Assembly (NCBI GenBank): GCA_034926635.1
Contig: JAYFQX010000003.1
Location: 62,001-126,000 of the forward strand
Source: Christensenella sp034926635
GTDB taxonomy: Bacteria > Bacillota > Clostridia > Christensenellales > Christensenellaceae
Direction: 5' to 3'
DNA: 64,000 bases
Positions within the stretch are counted from its first letter, which is position 1; each line of letters starts with the position of its first letter. This document shows, in pieces, positions 24,844 to 33,264 of this stretch. The position numbers and the translations under genes are program-made. The notes beneath the pieces are model-generated. The model worked only from the letters and a program-made list of their open reading frames with translations. It had not been told where the DNA came from and ran no database searches.

Positions 24844-26274
24844 TCAATACTTTTCCCGATATTTCTTTCGTTTTCGCACAAATGTCGCAGCGTCCATTCC
24901 AAGGCTTTTTGCAGCTTCCCGCACATTTCCCCAGTGTTCATAAGCGTTGTTAATATAATCAAGCTCTATCCGCTCCACCAAAGAACGTAAGTCAAGCCCC
25001 TGCGCATCCGCTTCCGGTTGTGCCGCTGCCGAAGCGACATGCAGAAAAAGGTTTCCTACCGTGATCTCTGCGGTATTACTCATTATCATCGCACGTTCTA
25101 CTACATTTTTCAGTTCCCTGACATTGCCTGGCCAGCGATATTTGATCAGCGCTTCCCGTGCAGCTGCGGTAAGCGTCTTATTCATTCCATATTTATGATT
25201 CAATTCTTCTAAAAACTGCTCTGCCAGCGGTACAATATCCTCCCGGCGTTCACGCAGCGGCGGGATCAGCACCGGAAAAACATTTAGCCTGTAATATAAA
25301 TCGGCGCGGAAAGTCTTTTCTTTGAGCATTTCCTGTAAATTTCTGTTTGTCGCAGCAATCACGCGCACATCGACCTTGATAGGTTTATTGGAACCAATCC
25401 GCTCAATTTCCTGCTCTTGCAGGACGCGCAGCAATTTCACCTGCATATCGGGAGGCAGTTCTCCTACTTCATCCAAAAAAATAGTTCCCTTATCCGCGAC
25501 CTCAAACAACCCCATTTTTCCTTCTTTGTTCGCTCCTGTAAAAGCGCCCCTTGCATAACCAAACAGCTCGCTTTCGATGAGAGACGGCGGAATCGCGCCG
25601 CAGTTCACTTTGATAAAACGTTCCTCTGCGCGCTTGCTGTGACGAAAAATATAGGATGCCACCTGGTCTTTTCCGACACCTGTTTCGCCCGTCAGCAGCA
25701 CTGTGGTATCCATCTTACAAACGCGCTGGATCATGTGCAGTACAGAAAGCATGGCAGGATCCTGCACGGTGATCGCACCGTCACCCATCATTTCGCGACG
25801 GATGGCTTCGAGTTCCGATGCGTTTTTTTCTGATAATTTTTCATTTTGTCGAAGTTTATTTTTCAACTCATATAATTCCGTTACATCGCGGACGTTGGTG
25901 ATTACCATGACCACCTCCCCCGTCTCGTCGAGGGTCGGCGTACTGGTAATAATCGCACGCTTCCCGGTCTGGAATTCCTGCTCTATGGTAATCGGTTCCC
26001 GCGTTTTGATAGCCATCAGTGTACCGGATTGGTCGATAATATCATGCTGGACAAGATCCTTCATATTTTTGCCAAGCACCTGTTCCCGTTTCAGACCGGA
26101 AATAATCTCGTAGGATTGATTGACCATCAACGTGTTGGCATGACCGTCCGTAATGTAAATCCCGTCATAAGAGCCTTCGATGACCACGTCAAGCACACTT
26201 TGCGCCTTACTAAGATCACTCATCAGGCTGGAAGAGCCGCCTTTTTCATAATAAGCAGGCACCCTTTTTCCCAT
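24844..26274 (-). CDS. sigma-54-dependent activator with PAS sensor
   Basis: A 476-residue enhancer-binding protein. A PAS domain covers about residues 20-130 (SYDGIYITDGHANTLMVNQS). The AAA+ domain has Walker A GETGVGKD near residue 198, the sigma-54 contact loop GAFTGA near residue 240, Walker B GTIFLDEVGELP near residue 265 and WPGNVRELKNVVERA near residue 385. A C-terminal Fis-type helix-turn-helix (NVREAAKSLGMDAATFVRKR) completes it. GGAGG lies eight bases before the start. It is 15 bases downstream of a response-regulator gene and directly upstream of the sigma-54 promoter and repeats of abfD, which makes it the likely activator of that operon. The PAS ligand is unknown. Confidence 0.92.
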   Translation of the reverse strand: MGKRVPAYYEKGGSSSLMSDLSKAQSVLDVVIEGSYDGIYITDGHANTLMVNQSYEIISGLKREQVLGKNMKDLVQHDIIDQSGTLMAIKTREPITIEQEFQTGKRAIITSTPTLDETGEVVMVITNVRDVTELYELKNKLRQNEKLSEKNASELEAIRREMMGDGAITVQDPAMLSVLHMIQRVCKMDTTVLLTGETGVGKDQVASYIFRHSKRAEERFIKVNCGAIPPSLIESELFGYARGAFTGANKEGKMGLFEVADKGTIFLDEVGELPPDMQVKLLRVLQEQEIERIGSNKPIKVDVRVIAATNRNLQEMLKEKTFRADLYYRLNVFPVLIPPLRERREDIVPLAEQFLEELNHKYGMNKTLTAAAREALIKYRWPGNVRELKNVVERAMIMSNTAEITVGNLFLHVASAAAQPEADAQGLDLRSLVERIELDYINNAYEHWGNVREAAKSLGMDAATFVRKRKKYREKY

Positions 26275-26289
26275 TTGAATTCCTCCGAT

Positions 26290-26976
26290 TTAGTGAATAT
26301 GCGGCAGATGATACTTTACGCGGGGATGTCCGCCGGTTCTGTAATCCACATCACCGAGAATCCTGCCCGCTGCCGCAAGTCCTTTCAAGTACCGCCTTGC
26401 CGTTACTTCCGAAAGGCAGCATCTTCTTGCAATTTCTTTTACTGTAAATACGGCGTTTTCATCCCAACGAAAACAATCCATAATTTTTTCCACGGTCGCC
26501 GCATCCGTCTTTTTTCCGGATCGCGCCGGGTCCGCCGTGCTGCTATCAGGATAATGCAAAAGATAATCTATCGTCTGTTGATCTGCCGTAGTAAGCGCCA
26601 AAACAGCCGCGCAGCGTCCGGCATACCGGTCAAACGCTTGTACAAGCCTTTCTTTTAAAAAAGGCTTTATAATAAAATCCATCGCACCAAGCCGCAATGC
26701 ATCGCCTAAATCTCGTGCATCGCCTTGCGCCGCCGTCACAATCACATCCGCATCCAAGCCTTCCGCAAGCAGGTCTCGAAGCAGATCCGCTCCGCACGGC
26801 GCAGCAAGCTGCCAATCCACAATCAGTAGGTCTATTTCGCCGCGGCGCAGAAAATCAAGCGCCTTATGCGCGTCGTGGAATTCCCCCGCAACCACAAACC
26901 GTCCGTCCTCATCGGCAACCTCTCGGCAAAGGGCGCGTGTTTTTAAATCAGCATCCGCAACTGCCACACGATACAT
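26290..26976 (-). CDS. orphan response regulator, CitB/DcuR type
   Basis: A 228-residue regulator with a receiver domain (acidic DAD near residue 8, phospho-acceptor aspartate in LLIVDWQL near residue 54, lysine in FIIKPF near residue 104). A linker and a helix-turn-helix follow (VKEIARRCCLSEVTARRYL near residue 180). It begins MYRVAVADAD after GGGAGAAG and is co-transcribed with the sigma-54 activator. No histidine kinase is in the window. Its C-terminus GTGG..P.V.Y resembles that of the paralogue at 18981-19673. In other bacteria this family works with kinases sensing C4-dicarboxylates or citrate, so succinate sensing is a reasonable guess. Confidence 0.82.
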   Translation of the reverse strand: MYRVAVADADLKTRALCREVADEDGRFVVAGEFHDAHKALDFLRRGEIDLLIVDWQLAAPCGADLLRDLLAEGLDADVIVTAAQGDARDLGDALRLGAMDFIIKPFLKERLVQAFDRYAGRCAAVLALTTADQQTIDYLLHYPDSSTADPARSGKKTDAATVEKIMDCFRWDENAVFTVKEIARRCCLSEVTARRYLKGLAAAGRILGDVDYRTGGHPRVKYHLPHIH

Positions 26977-26997
26977 AACAAACTTCTCCCTAGAATC

Positions 26998-27026
26998 ATT
27001 GTAGAAGATTTCGCATACCCTGTCAA
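26998..27026 (-). promoter_or_regulatory. promoter of the regulator operon
   Basis: TTGACA (27021-27026) and TACAAT (26998-27003) on the minus strand with 17 bases between. A ten-base perfect palindrome CTATGCATAG (27031-27040) lies between this -35 and the divergent trpB promoter. Confidence 0.7.
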
Positions 27027-27050
27027 CGAGCTATGCATAGCAAAAAAGCC

Positions 27051-27079
27051 TTTACAAAACATCTTTCCCGGTTTAGAAT
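27051..27079 (+). promoter_or_regulatory. promoter of trpB
   Basis: TTTACA (27051-27056) and TAGAAT (27074-27079) with a 17-base spacer. It gives a transcribed leader of about 136 bases before trpB. Confidence 0.7.
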
Positions 27080-27086
27080 AAATACA

Positions 27087-27222
27087 GGCTGACGCATTGG
27101 TTAGCCATTAGGATTAGAAGGGTGCAAGCCCAAAGATTAGGATACCCATCCCTGCAGAGGGCGCTTGGGTCGATAGCTGAGGCGGAACAAAATCCGCAGA
27201 TAGAAGAGGAGAGAATCGTATT
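27087..27222 (+). ncRNA. structured 5' leader of trpB, class not recognised
   Basis: The leader contains a stem GGCTGA/TTAGCC (27087-27106), two copies of ATTAGGAT flanking a GGGTGCAAGCCC segment, a CCCT-GCAG-AGGG hairpin enclosed by an AGCCCAA/TTGGGT pairing, and GCGGA-ACAAAA-TCCGC just before the GAGGAGAG ribosome site. There is no U run, so any control would act on translation. It does not fit the T-box, cobalamin, TPP, SAM or lysine patterns I know. Confidence 0.5.
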
Positions 27223-28437
27223 ATGGACTATAGAACTTATTTAAAAAATTATCCCGATGCAGACGGCAAATTTGGAGAATACGGTGGCGCTGTCCTGCCG
27301 CCGCAGCTGATCCCTGCGTTCGAAGAGATTACCGAAGCTTACCAGACGATCTGCAATTCCGCGCAGTTTATTAACGAGCTTCGGCGTATTCGTCGTGAAT
27401 TTCAGGGACGTCCTACCCCGGTTTACCATTGCGAAAGACTTTCGCGCAAACTGGGAATGGTGCAGATTTATTTAAAGCGCGAGGATTTAAACCACACCGG
27501 TGCACATAAACTAAACCACTGTATGGGCGAAGGTTTGCTTGCTAAATATATGGGCAAAAAGAAATTGATCGCAGAAACCGGCGCGGGGCAGCACGGCGTT
27601 GCGCTTGCGACGGCAGCCGCCTTTTTCGGACTGGATTGCGAAATCCATATGGGCGAGGTCGATATCGCAAAACAAGCGCCCAATGTAACGCGTATGAAGA
27701 TACTCGGTGCGCGGGTCATTCCTGTTTCCCGCGGCGCAGCCACTTTGAAAGAAGCGGTTGATTCGGCTTTTGAAGCCTATGCTCGCGATTACAAGGATTC
27801 CATTTACTGTATTGGCAGCGCGGTTGGCCCGCATCCCTTCCCGATGATGGTAAGGGACTTTCAAATGGTTGTTGGGCAGGAAGCGCGCGAGCAGTTCCTT
27901 GAAATGACCGGAAATCTGCCGGATGCCATCACCGCTTGCGTGGGCGGCGGCAGCAATGCTCTGGGATTATTCACGCCGTTTTTAAACGATCCTGTAGAAA
28001 TCTACGGCGTAGAGCCTATGGGACGCGGTAGCGCAGTCGGCGATAATGCTGCATCCATTACTTATGGTTCCAAAGGTACGCTGCATGGTTTTGAAAGCTA
28101 TTTACTGCAGGATGACGACGGTCAGCCCTCCCCGGTTTATTCCGTGGCAAGCGGTCTTGATTATCCGTCCGTTGGTCCGGAACATGCGTTTTTGCATGAT
28201 CTCGGGCGCGTGAATTACGTAACGGCAAGCGATGACGAAACCATGGAAGCCTTTTTCCTTCTTTCGCGCCTGGAGGGCATTATTCCCGCCATCGAAAGCG
28301 CGCACGCTGTGGCATATGCCATGAAGTATGCGCGAGAGCATAAAACAGGCTCTATCCTCGTTAATTGCAGCGGGCGCGGCGATAAAGACATCGACTATGT
28401 CGTGGAAAATTACGGCTACGGCGAACAATATAAATAA
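27223..28437 (+). CDS. trpB: tryptophan synthase beta chain
   Basis: PLP enzyme of 404 residues that joins indole and serine to make tryptophan. The PLP lysine is in HTGAHKLNHCMGEG near residue 88. The catalytic glutamate lies in AETGAGQHGVA near residue 110, the phosphate-binding loop is GGGSNA near residue 230 and the C-terminal serine CSGRGDKD is present. The start matches the usual TrpB N-terminus (FGEYGGAVLPPQL). No trpA or other functional trp genes adjoin it, so it may act in indole salvage or pair with a distant TrpA. It stands alone between a structured leader and a terminator. Confidence 0.92.
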   Translation: MDYRTYLKNYPDADGKFGEYGGAVLPPQLIPAFEEITEAYQTICNSAQFINELRRIRREFQGRPTPVYHCERLSRKLGMVQIYLKREDLNHTGAHKLNHCMGEGLLAKYMGKKKLIAETGAGQHGVALATAAAFFGLDCEIHMGEVDIAKQAPNVTRMKILGARVIPVSRGAATLKEAVDSAFEAYARDYKDSIYCIGSAVGPHPFPMMVRDFQMVVGQEAREQFLEMTGNLPDAITACVGGGSNALGLFTPFLNDPVEIYGVEPMGRGSAVGDNAASITYGSKGTLHGFESYLLQDDDGQPSPVYSVASGLDYPSVGPEHAFLHDLGRVNYVTASDDETMEAFFLLSRLEGIIPAIESAHAVAYAMKYAREHKTGSILVNCSGRGDKDIDYVVENYGYGEQYK

Positions 28438-28448
28438 TTTTTATAATA

Positions 28449-28481
28449 AAAAACGGGCATTTTGAAAACGCCCGTTTTTTT
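28449..28481. terminator. bidirectional terminator between trpB and apgM
   Basis: AAACGGGC and GCCCGTTT form an eight-base stem with an 11-base loop, with A/T runs on both sides. It serves both convergent genes. Confidence 0.82.
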
Positions 28482-28492
28482 GATGTTTTCTT

Positions 28493-29638
28493 TTATTTCT
28501 GCATTGCCTTTAATTCCGCTGCCGTAATACAACAATGCTTTTCCCGGCAGTCATTCTCCGTCAAACGCCCATCCTGGCTGCGTTCATTGCGCGAATCATA
28601 AAAAAGGAAAGGCACAGGTTCCCCGCCATGCGCGCCCGTATCAGAGAACGTAAAGTGGTCAGACGCAACAGACAGTGTAAAATCTCCGGGAATGCTCTCC
28701 AAAAATCTTTCAAGGAATACCCTGTCAATAGATTCAACCGCCTGCATTTTTTCCACAGGCTGGAGCTCATGGCTCAAATCATCCGTTTCCTGAATATGCA
28801 CATAGATATCATCATATTCTCGTACCGCAGCAATTGCCTTTTCCAGCTTTTCTTCCAGAAAATCGTCAAACGTCCTACCCTCGCGCACCGTTCCGATATT
28901 TGGTAAATCGGCAATCGTCGTGATCCCGTCCATCAACAGCGTTTCAGAAAGCGCAACGCGTCCCCGCGTATCGCCTTTGATCTCCGGCATGATAGAATCT
29001 CCCCAAAACCAGAGCCCGTTTCCCGGAATGTCCTTATCCTGCAAAAAATCATAAGATTTTTTCATCAGATCAAAAAACTTAGCTTGTTTGCCCGATGTTT
29101 GGATAAAAGGCGCAATAGCCTGCCCGATGATGTCATGTGCCGGCATAAAATCCACAGGATACAGCTTTTTTCCACCTTTCACGATCAGCGTATTTCGAAA
29201 GGTTCCGCAATACACCAGTTGATATTCATCGTCAAATACTTCCCTCGCGAGCTGCTCCATCACAGGCTGCGCAACCTCTGTCGCAATATCGTAAGCGCTA
29301 TAACTTTTAATTCTGCTGGTTTCAAAGGTCTCCCCCTCAAAAGCCACGATGTTACAGCGGATGTACATATCTTCTTCATTCATTGGCAAACCAAGCCCTG
29401 CCGCCTCAATGATCGATCTTCCGCGGTATGTATGCGGATCAAACCCCAAAAGGCTCAGATTTGCAACCGCGCTGCCAACCTCCAACCCTTCCGGGATCGT
29501 CAGCACCGTTCCACCCAGCGACTTACGAAAAAGCGCGTCAAGATGCGGTGTTTTCGCGTATTCCAGCGGCGTCTTTCCGTCAAGGGCAGCGTTCGGTCTG
29601 TCCGCGACGCCATCGAGTACCATTGTTATCCTCTTCAT
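28493..29638 (-). CDS. apgM: ApgM-family phosphoglycerate mutase-like protein
   Basis: A 381-residue member of the alkaline-phosphatase superfamily, archaeal-type cofactor-independent phosphoglycerate mutase branch. N-terminal MKRITMVLDGVADRPN gives the first metal aspartate. GLEVGSAVANLSLLGFDP supplies the catalytic serine region near residue 55, and VASDHFTFSDTGAHGGEPVPF near residue 335 the last metal ligands. Bacterial members of this branch have been assigned either as mutases or as homoserine kinases, and sequence alone does not decide. It has its own promoter 98 bases downstream of the ATPase gene. Confidence 0.78.
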   Translation of the reverse strand: MKRITMVLDGVADRPNAALDGKTPLEYAKTPHLDALFRKSLGGTVLTIPEGLEVGSAVANLSLLGFDPHTYRGRSIIEAAGLGLPMNEEDMYIRCNIVAFEGETFETSRIKSYSAYDIATEVAQPVMEQLAREVFDDEYQLVYCGTFRNTLIVKGGKKLYPVDFMPAHDIIGQAIAPFIQTSGKQAKFFDLMKKSYDFLQDKDIPGNGLWFWGDSIMPEIKGDTRGRVALSETLLMDGITTIADLPNIGTVREGRTFDDFLEEKLEKAIAAVREYDDIYVHIQETDDLSHELQPVEKMQAVESIDRVFLERFLESIPGDFTLSVASDHFTFSDTGAHGGEPVPFLFYDSRNERSQDGRLTENDCREKHCCITAAELKAMQK

Positions 29639-29682
29639 GTCCTGTTGCTCCTTTATCGCTCAAAATTCTTTCTACAATTTCT

Positions 29683-29711
29683 ATTATACGCTTTCCCGAC
29701 AAGCGTTTCAA
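29683..29711 (-). promoter_or_regulatory. promoter of the apgM-like gene
   Basis: TTGAAA (29706-29711) and TATAAT (29683-29688) on the minus strand with a 17-base spacer, 45 bases before the start codon. Confidence 0.75.
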
Positions 29712-29736
29712 TGGGCTAACCCGGCATCTGCTTTTT

Positions 29737-32379
29737 CTATTTGTTACGCGACGCCATACGGCGGATCCATTTATAGATTTCGGCCACCGCAATTACCGTC
29801 AACGCAGTCGCAATAATTTTCAGCCACATATCGACAGGTAAAGGCACCGTATGAAACAACACGCCGCCAAATTGCGTGATGAAAACCTGCAAGGCAAACG
29901 TTGCCGCAAACACCAGCAACATCAGTTTGTTACTGCCGATACTGCAAAACATGCTTCGATCGGAAAGCTCCCTGCTGTTAAACGCATTAAAGAGCTGAAA
30001 CACTACAAACAACGTAAACAACACGGTGGGAACCTGTTGCGCCGATGCGCCGAGGAAGTTCCATTGATGCTGACACAAAAACACAGCCGAAATAAAAATA
30101 CCGTTCAAAAGTATCCTTCCAAGCATCCCGCGCGTAACAATATTGGAACCTCTTGCCGTAGGTCTGCGTTCCATCAAATCTTCCCGAATGGGCTCAAGTC
30201 CGAGCGTAAGTGCCGGCGGTCCGTCCATAATCAGGTTGATCCACAAAAGCTGAAGCGCTGTAAACGGTGATGCAAAACCTGCCAAAATAGAACATAGCAC
30301 AACAATCACCGAGGACAGGTTTACTGTCAACTGAAACTGAATGAACCGCTGGAAATTCTCATAAATCCCCCTGCCCCATTGCACCGCCTTGACAATCGTA
30401 GAAAAGGAATCATCCAGCAATACGATATCACTTGCCTCCTTGGAAACCTCCGTACCCGAAATCCCCATGGCAATCCCAACGTCCGCGTTTTTGATCGCAG
30501 GCGCATCGTTGATCCCATCGCCGGTTACCGCCACAACATTTCCCATCTCTTTGAGCGCATTGACCACACGCATCTTAACGGTTGGCGTACTTCGTGCAAT
30601 TACACGTATCTTCGGCAGCATTTCTTTTAGTTTTTCATCCGACATTCCATCCAGCATCTGCGCTTCCACCGCAAGTTGTCCGTTGTCCAAAATGCCGAGT
30701 TCTGACGCAATTGCCGTTGCCGTAACAATATTGTCGCCTGTCAACATTTTTAAATCGATTCCGGCCCTGCGACTACGTGCTACCGCCTCGGGTACATCAG
30801 CACGCAGCGGATCCATGATTGCCACAAATCCGTCATAGTGCATATCACTTTCTATCTGTTTACGGTGCGTCTCAAAATCTTCCCGGTATGAAACTTCCCT
30901 ATGTGCAAAGGCGATCACGCGACGTGCTTTTTCTTGGAAAAGCGTGATCTGCGCTTCCGCCTCCCGCATTTGTTTTTCAGTCAGATCGCACATGGAAAGT
31001 ATTTTTTCCGGGCTTCCTTTGGTATAAGCGAAGTATTTTCCATCACGCTCCAAAACTGTCGTCATATTCTTTGTTTCCGAACTAAATGGAAAAACATGGT
31101 TTACCGGCACGGACAGGCGCATCTCCCGATAATCCATACCTGCTTTTCCCGCAGCCACAAGCAGTGCACATTCCGTAGGATTCCCAATATATTTCATACC
31201 GTTATCGCGCACGTCCGCTGTACCGTTAATGCAAAAATTCAACAAAAGCTCTTCATTTTCCAATTGTTCCGGCGATACCTTTTGCCCCGGCAGTCCGATG
31301 TCCGTCACTGTCATACGGTTTTCCGTCAACGTCCCGGTTTTATCCGAACAAATGACGTTAATGCACCCCACCGTCTCGCAAGCAATCATCTTGCGCACCA
31401 GTGCGTTTTGCTTCGCCATTTTGATAATATTAATCGCCAGGGATACCGCAACAATCGTGGGAAGTCCTTCCGGCACTGCCGCCACTATCAAAACAATACT
31501 GGTAATAAAGGCTTCAGAGATCGTATCAAGCGACGCGGTTCCGTTACTGATAAAAATAATAAGCTGGATCACAAAGACCGTGGCAGCCGCAATCGCGCCA
31601 AGAATGGTAATCAGTTTGCCCAGCCTCGCCATTTTTTCCTGTAATGGCGTGCTTGTTTTCCCTGTTTTTGATAATTCCCGCGCAATTTTACCGAATTCCG
31701 TCTCATCTCCTACAGCGGTCACAACCATCCTGCCGCTTCCGCCGGCGATAAAACACCCGGAATACAGCATGTTTGACCTCTCCGCAACCGGCGTTTTTTC
31801 GGATGCAATCATTGCGTTCGCATCTTTTTTACTTGGTTCGCTTTCGCCCGTCAGTGCTGATTCATCCGCCAGGAGTCCGCTCGATTCCAACAGACGTCCA
31901 TCCGCAGGAAGTTTATCCCCGGTTTCTATGGAAACAATATCGCCAACAACAAGGTCTTTTTGGGGGATAAGCTGCACCTCTGCCTCCCTCGTCACTTTCA
32001 CCAGGATATCTTCGTTGATGCGGTTTAAGGCTTCAAACGCCTTTGCACTTTTTCCTTCCATCACCACTGTAATGACCACCGAAAGAAAAATTGCGGCAAA
32101 TATCCCCACACATTCAATAAAATCTGCGTGTCCGCCTGTTGCTGCGCGAATGATATTCACGACCAGTGCAATCACCGCCGCCAGAATCAACATAATGATC
32201 ATAGGCTCTGCGGCTGCACTGGCAATCCTCCTGAGCAGGGACGGTGGTTTTTCTCTGGTGAAGCTGTTTTCGCCATATTTTTTTGCGTTCTCCGTGATTT
32301 GGCGAGTGCTTAAACCTTTCGTTTCATCACTTCCAAGACGTTTCAGCAAATCATCCTTAGGCTCCAAATATGCTGCCAT
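29737..32379 (-). CDS. P-type cation ATPase, probably Mn2+/Ca2+ exporter
   Basis: An 880-residue type II P-ATPase that pumps a divalent cation across the cell membrane. The N-terminal cation domain is followed by membrane helices 1-2, the actuator loop TGES, and the helix-4 ion-site motif VAAVPEGLP. Then come the phosphorylation site CSDKTGTLTENRM near residue 340, the hinge motif TGDGINDAPA near residue 610 and six C-terminal helices. The helix-4 motif fits Ca2+ pumps. However, the gene lies behind a yybP-ykoY Mn2+ riboswitch, as does the Mn2+ exporter YoaB of Lactococcus, so manganese export is likely. The ATG at 32379 has GGAGG seven bases upstream. Confidence 0.85.
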   Translation of the reverse strand: MAAYLEPKDDLLKRLGSDETKGLSTRQITENAKKYGENSFTREKPPSLLRRIASAAAEPMIIMLILAAVIALVVNIIRAATGGHADFIECVGIFAAIFLSVVITVVMEGKSAKAFEALNRINEDILVKVTREAEVQLIPQKDLVVGDIVSIETGDKLPADGRLLESSGLLADESALTGESEPSKKDANAMIASEKTPVAERSNMLYSGCFIAGGSGRMVVTAVGDETEFGKIARELSKTGKTSTPLQEKMARLGKLITILGAIAAATVFVIQLIIFISNGTASLDTISEAFITSIVLIVAAVPEGLPTIVAVSLAINIIKMAKQNALVRKMIACETVGCINVICSDKTGTLTENRMTVTDIGLPGQKVSPEQLENEELLLNFCINGTADVRDNGMKYIGNPTECALLVAAGKAGMDYREMRLSVPVNHVFPFSSETKNMTTVLERDGKYFAYTKGSPEKILSMCDLTEKQMREAEAQITLFQEKARRVIAFAHREVSYREDFETHRKQIESDMHYDGFVAIMDPLRADVPEAVARSRRAGIDLKMLTGDNIVTATAIASELGILDNGQLAVEAQMLDGMSDEKLKEMLPKIRVIARSTPTVKMRVVNALKEMGNVVAVTGDGINDAPAIKNADVGIAMGISGTEVSKEASDIVLLDDSFSTIVKAVQWGRGIYENFQRFIQFQLTVNLSSVIVVLCSILAGFASPFTALQLLWINLIMDGPPALTLGLEPIREDLMERRPTARGSNIVTRGMLGRILLNGIFISAVFLCQHQWNFLGASAQQVPTVLFTLFVVFQLFNAFNSRELSDRSMFCSIGSNKLMLLVFAATFALQVFITQFGGVLFHTVPLPVDMWLKIIATALTVIAVAEIYKWIRRMASRNK

Positions 32380-32413
32380 TTTATTCCTCCAAACCATTTT
32401 TTATCAAACAAAA

Positions 32414-32445
32414 ACCCGGACTGCGCTTTTTACGCAAGCCCGGGT
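32414..32445 (-). terminator. riboswitch-controlled terminator
   Basis: On the minus strand ACCCGGGCTTGCG and a partner ending CCGGGT form a long stem followed by UUUUUGUUU. It lies between the Mn2+ aptamer and the ATPase start, as expected for the expression platform. Confidence 0.8.
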
Positions 32446-32493
32446 ATCATCTAATAAAAAAGACCATGTACCCGCTTTGCATAACAAGCGATA

Positions 32494-32588
32494 CATGAGT
32501 CTCGTTAATCAAGGCAAGCCAGACCGCAAGCAGTCAGGATGTTGACTTGCCGCACAGGAACCCCTATGCCAACTACTCCCTCACGAAG
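32494..32588 (-). ncRNA. yybP-ykoY Mn2+ riboswitch aptamer
   Basis: The minus-strand RNA has GGGAGUAG near the 5' end. It then has GUCAACAUCCUGA in one loop and GCCUUGAUUAACGAGACUC at the 3' side, the conserved pieces of the yybP-ykoY class. The ends pair (GUGAG with CUCAU) to close the first helix. Known mechanism: Mn2+ joins the two loops and turns the downstream gene on. A hairpin at about 32465-32498 and the terminator form the expression platform. Confidence 0.85.
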
Positions 32589-32596
32589 TGATTTTT

Positions 32597-32626
32597 ATTT
32601 TACCATACATTTTATCCCTACGTCAA
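32597..32626 (-). promoter_or_regulatory. promoter of the riboswitch-ATPase transcript
   Basis: TTGACG (32621-32626) and TAAAAT (32597-32602) on the minus strand with an 18-base spacer. The transcript would start at the first base of the aptamer. Confidence 0.7.
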
Positions 32627-32635
32627 CGGTCATTA

Positions 32636-32664
32636 TTGAATTTCGTTTGTAGCGCTCTTATAAT
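32636..32664 (+). promoter_or_regulatory. promoter of the small membrane protein gene
   Basis: TTGAAT (32636-32641) and TATAAT (32659-32664) with a 17-base spacer. Its -35 box is only ten bases from the -35 of the divergent riboswitch promoter. Confidence 0.7.
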
Positions 32665-32708
32665 GTTTATGATGACAGCAGAAAAGTTAGGCAGAAAGGT
32701 TATAAATC

Positions 32709-33179
32709 ATGAAAGCACAACCAGACCACAAAGAAATAAACCCAAGCCATGCGCCGCGCATCCACAAGAAGTATCTTCCTCTTTTTGCAGGGATCGTATG
32801 GTCGATCGCCTCGACTGCAGTTCTCAGCATCGGTCTTCCCGCTATGGTGCTTAATTGGCGGATGCCATGGCTTTGCATCCTGATTGCCGCTCTCATTTTT
32901 TTTCTTTTTTTTAAATTTGTCTTTTTTCGACTGTTTCAAAAACACATGGCGCGCATTGACGGCTTTCCGCAGGAAAAAGTCTGTGCTTTTGCTTTTTTTG
33001 ATGTAAAAGGCTATATTATCATGGCGTGTATGATCACCTTTGGTATTGTCCTTCGCTCGATCGATGTTCTTCCGCAGGTATACCTCGGTGTGCTTTATGC
33101 GGGTCTCGGCTGCGCCATGGCAAGTGCGGCAATCGGCTTTTTATCCACTTTTTTTCGTAGGCTGCGGCGCACGCACTGA
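32709..33179 (+). CDS. small integral membrane protein, unknown function
   Basis: A 156-residue protein with four predicted membrane helices: about residues 25-47, 53-75, 100-122 and 125-148. They are separated by a basic cytoplasmic-looking loop (FRLFQKHMARIDGFPQEK) and followed by a basic tail (RRLRRTH). No family motif is recognised. AAAGG lies nine bases before the ATG. It is divergent from the Mn2+ riboswitch gene, but no functional link is shown. Confidence 0.72.
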   Translation: MKAQPDHKEINPSHAPRIHKKYLPLFAGIVWSIASTAVLSIGLPAMVLNWRMPWLCILIAALIFFLFFKFVFFRLFQKHMARIDGFPQEKVCAFAFFDVKGYIIMACMITFGIVLRSIDVLPQVYLGVLYAGLGCAMASAAIGFLSTFFRRLRRTH

Positions 33180-33190
33180 CCTCCTTTTTC

Positions 33191-33219
33191 TTGCGTAACG
33201 CGCTTTGATAGCGTACAAT
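33191..33219 (+). promoter_or_regulatory. promoter of the MBL-fold nuclease gene
   Basis: TTGCGT (33191-33196) and TACAAT (33214-33219) with a 17-base spacer, 45 bases before the start codon. Confidence 0.6.
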
Positions 33220-33264
33220 AAAGCAAATGTTTTATGACAAAATAATAAAGTTGGGGGTATCGGT

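Noticed and set aside
27087..27222. T-box or known riboswitch before trpB
   Set aside because: No AGGGTGGNACCGCG antiterminator sequence, no terminator, and no conserved core of the cobalamin, TPP, SAM, lysine or glycine classes.
31229..32545. 438-residue open frame on the plus strand opposite the P-type ATPase and riboswitch
   Set aside because: It is antisense to a clear ATPase and runs through the conserved Mn2+ aptamer; its low-complexity Ser/Ile/Ala composition is typical of a shadow frame.
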